From contig JAKLZA010000010.1 of the NCBI GenBank assembly GCA_030704615.1, positions 62,001-126,000 of the forward strand: 64,000 nucleotides of DNA. The letters are read 5' to 3'. The stretch comes from Takakia lepidozioides (Eukaryota; Streptophyta; Takakiopsida; Takakiales; Takakiaceae). The notes under the pieces are model-generated. The model saw nothing but the letters and a program-made list of their open reading frames with translations. It searched no databases and was not told the origin of the DNA. Of this stretch, positions 33,795 through 43,853 are shown one piece after another. Positions within the stretch are counted from its first letter, which is position 1, and the number at the start of each line of letters is the position of its first letter. Position numbers and translations under genes: made by a program.

Positions 33795-34605
33795 CCATGT
33801 CGGACATGGAAATGCGGCACCGCATTTCCATGTCGGACATTGGAATGCGCTGCCGCATTTCCATGTTGGAGAAGGAAATGCGGTGCCGCATTTCCATGCC
33901 GACATGGAAATGTATGAACCGCATTTCAGTGTCGGACAATGGAATGCGGTGCATCATTTCCGTCCAGGTACAGGAAATACCAACACGGGTCTATAAATTG
34001 GACAGACAACGAGGTTGGCATTGCAAATGCGGCGACGCATTTCCAGCTTGGCAATGGAAACTTCTTTTTGGACAAGGGAATGCGGTGCCGCATTTCCGTC
34101 CAACACTTCGAAAAGTGCACCCATTTCCGACCAGCTTGATGGAATGCGTTACCGCATTTCCGTGAGAGGGTCTGCAAATGGACAAATTGCGATGTCCGTT
34201 CTGGAAATGCGGCGCCGCATTTCCATGTCCGTCATCGACTTTTTTTTTACAATGGAATGCGGTGCCAATTTTTGCTGATGGGCCTGCAGTTCGAACAACG
34301 ACCATCCCCAATATGGAAATGCGGCACCGCATTTCCAATTCCGCCATCTCGACCTCCTTGTTCGACCTCTGTAAGCGTGCTGGCATCCATGCAATGAGCG
34401 GGAGAGGCCAAAACTGGCGTGTGGACAAAGGAAATTTTGGAAATGCGGCACCGCATTTCCAATCGGCCGATTACTTTTTACTATGCCAACCATGAAATGG
34501 AAATTTTTTTCCCTCCCCTGTTTTGGAAATGCGGTGCCGCATTTCCAAAAGAGGTTTTTAGAGTTGCCAAAATTTTGGAAATGCGGTGCCCCATTTCTGA
34601 TTTTG
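33795..34605. repeat. Palindrome array P4 (copy of P2)
   Basis: About fourteen GGAAATGCGG / CCGCATTTCC palindromes. Spacers match P2 unit by unit, so G3c-P4-MC is a direct duplicate of G3b-P2-MB. Several palindromes that are imperfect in P2 are perfect here. Confidence 0.85.
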
Positions 34606-36001
34606 GGAGCGTCGTGGTTTGGGCAATTGTGTGGCTGGAATGCACACTGGAGAGGGGTCACGAATGTCGGGGAGAATTTCCTTTATATACTCTGGAAGAG
34701 AATTTACATTTACAGAGACTTCATTAAAATTCTATTAATCTTGAAAGTCATCCGAATCCTCATCCTGTTCTACACTGTCCTGCTCCGCCTCCACCCCCTC
34801 AGTGCCTTTCTCATCTCCAGCGGACTGCTCGTTGGCCAGGCTTTCAAAAATCCCATCTTCCCCTTGCGGAACTGTCCACCTCACTTCCGTTGGGTCGTCT
34901 TCCTCCCTGTCTGCGTCGCTCTCATCCGCTGAATCACATATGTACTTTCGTACCCGTCTACCTGTCTGAGCTGCTGCCAACTCTTTCCTTATCCTTCTGT
35001 CCTCCCTAGCCCTCTCCAAAATCTGCTCTACTTTACTAGGATTCTCACTTCTTCTAATCGCTGTATTTGCGAGTTTAGCTGCATAACTAGGAAGGGAGTA
35101 GTCCCTCACCGGGCTCGTCATGAAGTCGGCCCTCGCAAAGAACGGGATATTCTTCCTGGCAGGAAGTGTAGGCCCTACATGTTTCGACCCGGACCCTGCA
35201 ATCCTGCACATGACAATCATCAACGAGACTAATGAGAACCACAGTCGGGAAATTCGTTTGACATAAATGACCCAGAAGGCTTTGCAAACTTACAATGTTT
35301 ACACTCACTCGTATTCCCAGTTCTCCTCCGCATCAATGTCCACTGTGTCTTCCTCGGACTCCGACGAATCCGAGGAGACTTTCGCTCTGTTGGGAGCCTT
35401 AACATTCCGTTGCAGCCCTTCCAGATGGGATCCCCACACGGATGAATCCTCCTCGTAGGCAAAGAGGTGCCGGTCGGAAAACCGCCCAGCCCACATTGAG
35501 GCACCTGGTACAATGCCATCCACACATTACCACATGGCGCTTCAGATGTTGCGAACTACATCCTAACGAGAATTTGCAGAACAGCATAGATCAAGATTCT
35601 GCATACCTGTCCCACAGATGAGGTCGAGCACTGTGCCCTCCACGTCTGTGCATGTCTCCATAATTGTCTGAATGAAGGCAGGGCTCCGAGTCCGTGAGTA
35701 CCGCAGGGGTTCCGTTGAAGTGAGGCTATGAGGGAGAAGTTCCTTGGGAACGTTGTTGAACAGAACGTCGTAATCGAGGGGGTCGCAGTTCGGGTCAACC
35801 TTTCCTCCCTCCTTCCGGAAAGCAAAGTTGGAGTTCTCCTTCACAAAGCAGTATGCATCGAACTGCTTCGTCTGCATACACAGGGGGGAACGATTAGAAA
35901 CCGAATGCGGCACCGCATTTGAAAACACCCAAGCAAATGAATGGACGAGTGCCTGTGTCGTAATCACCTTCTTCCCTTCCGACCGAAGGCCCAGTGTGTT
36001 G

Positions 36002-36005
36002 ATGC
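36002..36005 (+). repeat. Target site duplication of Gypsy-2, left copy (ATGC)
   Basis: The uninterrupted gene MB reads GTTGATGCACGTCC. Here GTTGATGC is followed by the element, and after it the sequence resumes ATGCACGTCC, giving a 4-base duplication. Confidence 0.8.
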
Positions 36006-36365
36006 TGTCAAGTTAAATAAGCACAGTGTGAAAACAGCTAGAATAAAACTAGTTATTTGTAGTTAACACTTGGATTTAGGTCAAGTGTTAAATCAGGTGT
36101 CAAGTTTAGTTTGACACCTGGTCCGTCTTATCTTCACGAGAGCGGCAGTCGCGCGGCTCATCTTTCTCGAGTTGAGCCTGCGCGACCGAGCTCCTGTGTG
36201 CGTTTAGATCTGAGTTTACTCATGATGGGAGTGTAGGTTGTTGTGGGGTGGAGTCCCCATAGCTTGGGGTGCCCCTGGCTCGACTACTGTTTTAAAGAGT
36301 GATGGTTTTGGATTTCACATTGTTTCTTGTGTGGAGAGCAGTGTCATTTGTTAGCTTTCTTATCA
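36006..36365 (+). repeat. 5' terminal repeat (block R) of Gypsy-2
   Basis: 360 bases beginning TGTCAAGTTAAATAAGC and ending TTAGCTTTCTTATCA. Matches 47336-47695 with about two substitutions (G/T at about 36062 and C/T at about 36193). Unlike the 3' copy it is not followed by block X; the internal leader starts directly (CTCGAGAAAG). Confidence 0.85.
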
Positions 36366-38422
36366 CTCGAGAAAGATGACCTCTTACCTGTGAGTGCAAG
36401 GTAGGAGTTGAGGGTTAGCACTTGTACGATTACCTGTGTGTAAGTAGTGCTTAGTTTTAGAAGCTTAGAAGGAAAAAAAAAAACAAAACAAAATATGCAG
36501 GTTTCGATCAGCGTTGGTTCTGGCATGAGGCCGCCGGGCATGATGGAGCTACACTGCATGGAAGCAGCCTTTGTTTTGGTCGGTGAGGAGACATCATGGA
36601 GTAGCAGCGATTGGCCATTGGGAAACTGACCAAGTGCGAGACTTAAAGGAGGAGCCTGTGATCGAGCAGATGGGTAGAACTCCCGTGCCTGGAGATGGCC
36701 GGGCTGCTCGCCTTAGTTCGATGTGCACAGACCAGTGTTAAATTAGAACCAGGACAGACCAGAAGCGGTCAGGAAAGGCAGCGGAAGAGCAGGTGGAGCT
36801 GGTGTAGCGGAGCCAGTTGAAGGAGGAGCTGTAAATCTGCTCCCTCCAGTAAATGCAGCGCCGGCAGGTAGAGCATGGCGCAGCGAGCTGGTTGAAGGTG
36901 CAGGGCCCGAGAGAGAAAGCCTAGCACAAAGCGATGGAGAACGGGGAGCCCATTGCTGGCATATCATCAACACTGCAAAACCAGGAGTCTCACAAATCTT
37001 CATGCTACTTGTGATTGTGGCTGGGAAAGCTGCTTTCACCTGGTCGATTATCTGCATAAGCAACCAACTTTCTGACAAAAAGGGTTGTTGGGGGCATTGT
37101 TGATTTCGGAGAGTGCAAGGTGCAAAGTCGTTTTCGTTTTTTAAGTGCTTCAGGTTTGTACAAAGCCAAGTAGCTGTTGCTGCCTTGCACCTTGGGTCCA
37201 CCATTTTGATGTGGAAACTGGTGGAAAGTCGAATGGTGGTTCACAACCCAGCTTTCAACTCAGCACACTGCCCGAGTCCAAGATTGTGGCGATACAGGTC
37301 AAGGGAGCTCCAGCTCTATTTGTCTCATCATTGAACACTTCCAACTGATCACTTGCCTCTACTGTCATTTCGGCGTCAAGGGTACTTACTTCTGCACAGG
37401 CGAGCAGGGGAGGAAATGCGAAGACTCGTAGCAGGAGAAGCAATGCTGACGGATGAGGCCAGCGGACGAGAGCTTCCAAGGGTTGATGGAGAGGCGGCGG
37501 AAGGAGGCTGCAGATTGAGTTCCACTTTACTGAGGCAATCGCAAATTCCTGTAGAGACTTGATAACTATATGATTGTCTCTCTTATACTGGAGCTGATGC
37601 AGATGGACCCAGGCCTTGGGTCTACATGCTGAGCATGGTTCACTTTCTTTTCCTGGCAGTGAAGTCGTCTGTGCCTTGTGGGGGTGGTGACGGGGCAATC
37701 TGGTGCCTGTTGTCGCCGATCCCTGACCTGTAGAATGCACACAAAAGCAAACACGAGCAGTAACAGGAAGGTGGAAACCATTCTAAGCCAACAATAATCG
37801 TTGGCGAGAGATGCGAATTAGACCAAGTTGATGGAACTTCAAGCTGGTCTTGGCTTTGGATTCCATGCAAAGACGGCCACATCACAGCAGGCCGCCTGTC
37901 CATAAGCCATGAAGGTGCTGCGCAGTGCATCTGCTCTTGAAATCGCCCCAATTCCTGGTTTGTAGTCTCTAGGTCTCGAGGAGGCAGGCCCACGTGCAGA
38001 GAAAGCAAATCGTGATACCCCACCCAACTGAGGTCGAGTGTTGGAATTAACGAGCTCTTGGTGCCTGGAGAATCCTGGAGGGGAACGACCTCGGGAACTC
38101 GTAGATAACCTGGGAACAGGTTGTAATGGCAAAAGCGTTTTGGTGTTAAAAAAAAAAAAAACTTTTTTTTTTGATCTAATTTAAATGTTTAAAGAGCCTG
38201 GTTGGTCATATCTTTGTCAAATGAGCTCCGTTTGACTCAGTTTTTGAGGGATATCTGCAGAAAGGGGAAATCTACCTATCTAGACCTGGTTTCTGTTTTT
38301 GGGACTCTGCTAAAAATCTATGGAATTTTTAGAGTGTGAGTGTGCCATGAAAGATCCACAATCCTGTCTCTAGAACCTGTGCTGGTCTATATGAGAGACA
38401 AATTGGTGGATGTACTCCTTGC
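36366..38422. other. Leader region of Gypsy-2
   Basis: Two kilobases with no supported gene. A typical primer binding site (TGG plus a tRNA 3'-end complement) is not evident right after block R. Contains an A-run at about 36473 and an A12/T11 tract at about 38150. May hold the promoter, packaging signal or introns of the RNA. Confidence 0.5.
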
Positions 38423-39171
38423 ATGGCTGGGGGAAATGAGGACGTAATTGAAGGGCATGTCTCTTCTCTTAGTCTGTGCACACAAGGGGACAGGATTTAT
38501 GTTTCCCAAGGAACTCAGACTGATTTGAGTGGAGAACAGTTGGACGAGTTGATTGCATACTGGGAGTCAGGCATTAGCAGTAGACAACAGACTGCTGTAG
38601 TTGGCATTGAGGGCCTCAATATCGCCTTGGACAGTCAGAACTCTGTTGGAGCCAGCAGTTCTGCAGCTGTAGGTGAAATACCAAAGTGGGTGAAAGCTAG
38701 GCTTGGAACACAGCCAAAGACAGCCCCGGGGACCAAGGTGTTCAGTCACAAGGCCGTGGTGTACTGGAGCAGAGGAGCAGGAGCTACACAAGTTTGTGCA
38801 ATCAGACATGATTGCAGCCGGATACGCTCTGCACAGGGCAACCACGAGCGGGGGTTCATCAGCAATGACATGTTTGTTGTGCGTGAAGGAGATGCAGTCA
38901 TTCGCAATGAGGACACCCGCAACCGTCTCAAAGCTTTCGAGTTGAGAGACTATCAACCCTACCTTTGTTTTCTTTAGTGTTCAGTGAGCGGGAGATAGGG
39001 GAGTATTGCTTTGTCTCTACCTGGCAGAAAGAGGAGGAGGGTTGGTTAGAGCGAGCTACTGTAGCTTGGGACAAGGTTAGTGGCAGGTTTCTGGACATAG
39101 ATATACCTCCTACACCTTACCATCATGCAGAGCGAGGCACTTTGAGAGAAGTCTGGCAGTTGATAGCATAG
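38423..39171 (+). CDS. Unknown ORF upstream of gag in Gypsy-2
   Basis: Starts MAGGNEDVIEGHV at 38423 and is open for 184 codons. Near 38970 the sequence passes to another frame (FSEREIGEYCFVSTW) and continues to 39171. The product would be about 245 residues with a Ser/Gln-rich N-terminal part and a globular C-terminal part containing VFSHKAVVYWSRGAG, RLKAFELRDYQPYL and ERATVAWDKVSGRFLDIDIP. No family recognised. An ORF in this position is not standard for gypsy elements, so it is probably accessory. Confidence 0.5.
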
Positions 39172-39690
39172 ATCAGGATTAGATCTTGCTTGGTCGGGCT
39201 TCTATTCTTCCCCTCCATCTCTGTACTATTTTCATTACCTTGTACTTGTAGTTGCCAAAGCCTCTCTTGGTGGAGGCCAGTCAGTCCGGGGTTTTGGGCT
39301 GGGATATTCTGCAGGATCAGCATTGCTGCTGGATTTTGGTGTGGGGGTGTTGATGTTTTGATTTCTTGTGTTTGGATCCCCCCCAACACCTGCATGCTTG
39401 ACTGTGCGCCATGTTGGTTTTGTGTGGGCGCTTGCTTTCATAGGGATTAGGCCGGATTTGATCACCGGTCAATCCTAGAGTATGCTGTCGGTGGTGAGGC
39501 TGGAGTGATGACCAGCAAGACCACCAGTGTTTCTTCTATGGTGAGGCTGGGTTGATGACCAGCCAACCATAGGAGTTCTTGCGGTGGATGCAGGTGCAGG
39601 TGCCCTGAGCCATTGGGATATGACCCTTAGACTGCAACAGGTGCCCACCCGTGTCACTATTAGATTAGTACTAGAGCCTTATAGTGTCAC
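39172..39690. other. Spacer between the unknown ORF and gag
   Basis: No supported gene. T- and G-rich at its start, then two near-repeats of GGTGAGGCTGG...GATGACCAGC (about 39494 and 39540). Confidence 0.4.
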
Positions 39691-41339
39691 GTGGAGGAGG
39701 TGCACATTGTGAGTGTCATTACGGAGTTACCCAAGGGTTTTGAGGGGAGTACGGCTACAAGCAGTGACAGTGAGAGTGGGGTCACAAGACGAGGTATTCG
39801 GTTCAGACCACCTTCACCGCCACCCTCAACTACTGTAGAGTCAGACACAGACTCGGAGGCTTCATCAACAGGTGTGCACTTTCATTCGCCATTGTTGTGG
39901 GACGACATGGAGGAGATGTATGGAGCTACCAAGGGGCCTCGTAGGTACTCTGGAGCTGTGGGCACAATCGAGTTGGATGACTTTATCCAGGAGTTCGACA
40001 GCTGGTGTGATTTGCAGCAGATGCGCAATCCACAGCTATTCACCCCATTCATGGCGTGGAAGGGACTGTTCCAGCATTTGGAAGGCCCGCCTATGGACGA
40101 TTACCACGAGTTCAGGCGAGGACATGAAGCAGAGATTGAGGAGTGGAGGATGTATTGGTCACCTGACTACGTCTCCATTACTCGAGGCACGACGCGACCA
40201 GTAGCTGCATCAGTACCAATAGCTCCCACTGCCAGCACTAGTAGTGGAGCAAGTAGTGCTGGTACTTCTGAAGGTGGTACCAGTTCAAAAGGTGCTTCTC
40301 CTGCCACGACTACAACACATGTGCCAAGATTCAACCCGGTGGTGGAGTTCTTCCAGGAGTTGCGGAGGAACTACCAAGGTGTACGGACAGAGAAGCTGCG
40401 AAGTTTGCAAGACTTCCAGCGCAAACCCAGTGAGAGCCTGCGAGAGGCGTACACTCGTATGAGGCGCTTGATAAGTGTGACCCAAGGGGTTACTGAAGCT
40501 CAGGCAATCCAGTTTTGGTATGGAATTCTGGACAAGGAGCTCAAGAGAAGGGTGCGAGATGCAACCCTGTTACAAGCAGCCCAACCCACATTAGCAGATG
40601 TGTTTCTGCTGGCTGAGCGGATTGAGCTCAACATGGTGGAGGAGCGAGTTGTTACAATTGGATTTGGTAAGGACATGCCTGTACGGGGCACAGCTGTCAG
40701 CCCACAAGCACAAGGGACTGCCCAACAGCGTGGTCAGGGGGGCAAGGTTGCCCAGCCCAAGTTCCATGGAGCTTACAGGGGACCTCAGGTGCAGAGGCCC
40801 GTGGCATCTTTTGCAGGCCAACAGCAACCAGGGGTGATATGTTGGACATGTGGAGGACCCCATGTCAAGAGAGATTGCCCAGAGAGTGGCAGAAGGCCGG
40901 CACAAGCACAGCCTGCACAGTTGCAGTGTGGGCATTGTGGCAAGTATGGGCATGGAGATGCCCAGTGTTATGACTTGCATCCTGAGTTGCGCCCAGGCCA
41001 GTTCCAAGGGAAACAATGGTGGCCGGGGGCGAGGTGGACCAGCCCAAAGAGGACGAGGTGGTCGGGCACGAGGTGCAGGCCAAGGGCAACCTCCATGGCC
41101 AAGGACGCGGAGGTCAGGGTGTTGACCAAGGCATGGCCAATCGGCTTCAGCAGCTAGAGCAGAGGCTCGCTGCCATGGCTATAGCTCAGGCGGTACCGGC
41201 TCCCAGGCGGGATGGCCCACCTCCTGCTCCTGAGGGAGGAGATATGGGCGGAATGGGATTCATGTGCGGAGCAGCACTACCATTAGAGCAGGTGGAGTCT
41301 GCTGCAGCCGTGACTCGAGGAGCACACACGAGTTCCTGA
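39691..41339 (+). CDS. gag: gag polyprotein of Gypsy-2
   Basis: Forms the virus-like particle that packages element RNA. The first frame starts MEEVHIVSVITELPKG at 39691. A retrotransposon gag-like region runs from about FIQEFDSWCDLQ (residue 105) through WKGLFQHLEGP to LQDFQRKPSESLREAYTRM and FWYGILDKELKRRV (residues 235-285). Two zinc knuckles follow: CWTCGGPHVKRDC (one residue short before the His) and the canonical CGHCGKYGHGDAQC. The first frame ends at 41157, but the Gly/Arg-rich continuation (GNNGGRGRGGPAQRGRGG) is in a second frame from about 41010, and NRLQQLEQRLAAMAIAQ in a third from about 41100 to 41339. These could be indels or sequencing errors in a G-rich stretch. Confidence 0.85.
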
Positions 41340-41355
41340 GCCACGAGGTGCAGAG

Positions 41356-42506
41356 GTGGAGTTGGATCCACAACGTGGGGAGGCAAGCCGTCAGGCAAGG
41401 CTGCCTCAGTCATTCACCTTGGCGGAGACAGTGTCAACGCCATCCATGGCACCTAGTTCTCGCCCGACTGTTACCGAGGCGGAGGTTACTATGCCATTGG
41501 GGAAGAGCTACCGTGCAGCACTGACACCTGCTACCAAGGCTAGTGCAGCCGGTGTGTTATTGGGAGGCAGCCACCTCTGTGTGTCAAGCCCCACTGTTCT
41601 CGGCGACCATGATTGCGACGCCGGGAGTGAGCCAGCTGCAGTGTTCAGACTAGCAGCAACACTCTGCGAGAGTGGAGAGGTCACTTCATCTTCTGCGGAG
41701 TTAGTGGAAGGTGTAGTGGCAGAGGGATCCTCGGATTTGAGGGTCAAGACTGCCACGGCAGCGCCCTGGCAAGCTGCAGCTGCCAGATTGACGGAGCTGC
41801 CAGCTAGGCCAGCCTTTGAGCGCGCCATGGTGACACCTGGAGTTGTCTTGTTAGACAACCAGGGAGGCATTTTCACTTTGAGTGGACCGGCAGGCAAGAA
41901 GTACCGGCCACTGCGGGTCTTGTTGGACTCAGGAGCTCAGCCACTGATGTTGGGCAGAGCTGCTATTGCAGGTTTGGGCCTCATGGAGGCGGATATGGAG
42001 CCTTGTCCTTTCCAGATACAGACATCTCTGGGAGGATCAGAGCAGGCTCGCGCATGACACGGCATCAGTTGGCTATTAGACTGCAGCCGGATCATCCTGT
42101 AGATGGCTCAGTGATGCGAGCCAAGGCCATTGTGACAGACGCGGTCTCTTACGATGTCCTCGTTGGTGGGGCAGTGTTATACCCCATGGGCTTCACCCTG
42201 GATTTCTGGGAGGAGTCAGCATCCTACAGGCCTGGATGGCAGTCAGGGGATGGTCGCCGTGCACAGCTCCCTGTGACATTCATTGGGGTATTGCAGCTGC
42301 CTGGGGCAGCGGGCAAGATGCCAACACTAGCCGCCTTCACAGCTGCAGTTAGTTGGCCTGGAGAGTTGCTGGAAGGCAATGCCCATGCAGAGGATGTGCC
42401 ACCTCCAGCAGAGCAGGATGACATGCATGGTACGGCGGAGTTGCCTGCCATGGTTGCTCACACTCCGTTGTGGGGTACGAGCAAGGATTTGCAGCAACGC
42501 TGCTGA
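41356..42506 (+). CDS. Aspartic protease region of Gypsy-2
   Basis: After an Ala/Ser/Thr-rich stretch, YRPLRVLLDSGAQPLMLG (about 41900-41955) carries the DSG active site, followed by GLGL. The frame stops at 42057. Homology continues in another frame from about 42040, with AIVTDAVSYDVLVGGAVLYPMGFTLDFW, which fits the C-terminal half of a retropepsin (YDxLxG). So one frameshift lies inside the protease. The second frame ends at 42506, with a Glu/Asp/Pro-rich linker before the methyltransferase region. Confidence 0.75.
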
Positions 42507-42579
42507 TGGACGGGTGCAACAAGCTTGGGTAGAAGCTTTTGTACCGTCAGGAGAGGAGGAGAGTGCGGTGATTGTACCA

Positions 42580-43853
42580 GGGCCACCTCAGTTGTCGCCA
42601 TTGGACACCACACCTCTTGTGTGGCAGCGACCGGATGAAGGCATATGCCTTCTGGACTTATTTGGCGGGATCAGCACTGGATTGGCTGCAGTGCTGGCAG
42701 GCAGGTGTACGAGTTCGACGTTACCTGTATGTGGAGAGGGATGAGACTGCACGACGCGTCTCACTGCGCCATGTTGCTCAGATGGTGCACAGCACCCTGA
42801 GTTGTTGCCGGTGTCTGCAGTTCGTGGATATCAGCAGGCCTTGCCAGCAGACATTGCGTTGCTGGGCGCAGGATTTGGAGCGGGTTGGCTCCATTGATCT
42901 GGTAGTGGCAGGTTGGCCCTGCCAAGGGCATTCATCAGCCGGGCATGGCAATGGATTGCGAGACTCGAGGACGGGTCTGTTTTGGGAGATGGTGCGGATT
43001 TTGCGCCACTTGCAGCTTCATCAGGCTGTATCTCCGTCATACATCTTGGATAGATTGATGCCACTGATGGGTGTGCATCAAGTCCGGTCGTGGCTTGGGT
43101 CAGCAGTGTTGCTGGATGCAGCTGCAGTGGGGTCACGGGCTCATCGTCCACGACTATGGTGGACTAACTTGACCACCCGCACTGCTCAAGATGGGGGTGC
43201 AGCGGCCAGCACACCTCACCGTGGATGGCATTTTGGACACAGGAAGGCAGTCTCAACGTGTGAGACACGATGACCGTTCGCCTTTGGCAGTGGTCAACAG
43301 GGTGGGTCAACCACGAGCAGCATTACCTACACTGCTCAGCTTCCCAGGATCCCATGCTTTTCGGGATGGTGGACCTGGCCTCCTGTGGGATGCTCAGTTG
43401 CAGCAGTTAGTGGAGCCTAATGCCGACGAGCGAGAGCGGGCTATGGGGTTTTCCACTGGGACCACGGCGGTGCCTTCTCTTTCTGAGGCATCACGTCGTC
43501 AGGTGTTGGGGCAAGCAATGGATCTCAATTGCTTGACCTGGATTGTCAGCTTGGCTATGGCTGAGCAACGTAGAGTGCGGAGTGCACTTCCCTTGACGGT
43601 CTCTCTGCCTACCGAGACGGTACAGGCAGCGAGTGGGGGCGAGCCGGTGAGGACCACGAGGTGTAGACATCCATGGCACATGTGGGAGGTGCTCGAGGTT
43701 CAGAGGGAGTTGGCAGCGAAGGCAGCTGTGATGGATGAGGTTGGGGATTCTTCTCGGGATGAGGAGGTTCTCAATGATGAGATGATGGGGCAGGATGAGG
43801 CCTTGTCATTGACTGAGCAGGAAGGGGGTACTGCTCAAGAGGTTGCAGCATAG
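42580..43853 (+). CDS. C5-cytosine DNA methyltransferase domain inside Gypsy-2
   Basis: Recognised by ordered motifs. Motif I LLDLFGGISTGLAAVLAG (about 42650-42700) is in one frame. From about 42705 a second frame gives YLYVERDETARRVS, then motif IV VVAGWPCQGHSSAG (PCQ at about 42917) with GLRDSRTGLFWEMVRIL, and motif VIII-like GSRAHRPRLWWTNL (about 43135). A third frame from about 43190 gives LPTLLSFPGSHAFR, ERERAMGFSTGTT and motif X-like RRQVLGQAMDLNCLTWIV (about 43495), ending at TAG 43851. The motif VI place reads YILDRLMP instead of a normal ENV, so the usual catalytic Glu is absent as read. Size and order fit a compact catalytic domain. Retrotransposon-borne methyltransferases have been reported in charophytes and dinoflagellates. 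Would methylate cytosine in element or host DNA; activity of this copy is doubtful. Confidence 0.85.

Noticed and set aside
36366-38422. Short ORFs in the Gypsy-2 leader, such as minus-strand 36743-37204 and 37255-37740
   Set aside because: No similarity to anything recognised, several overlap each other, and the region is in leader position of the element.
42650-42744. Motif I of the Gypsy-2 methyltransferase as an isolated chance match
   Set aside because: PCQ, HRPRLWW, ERERAMGF and VLGQAMD follow in the right order and distance in the adjacent frames, so chance is very unlikely.
42831-43151. Minus-strand ORF overlapping the methyltransferase
   Set aside because: Antisense shadow; the plus strand has ordered family motifs here.
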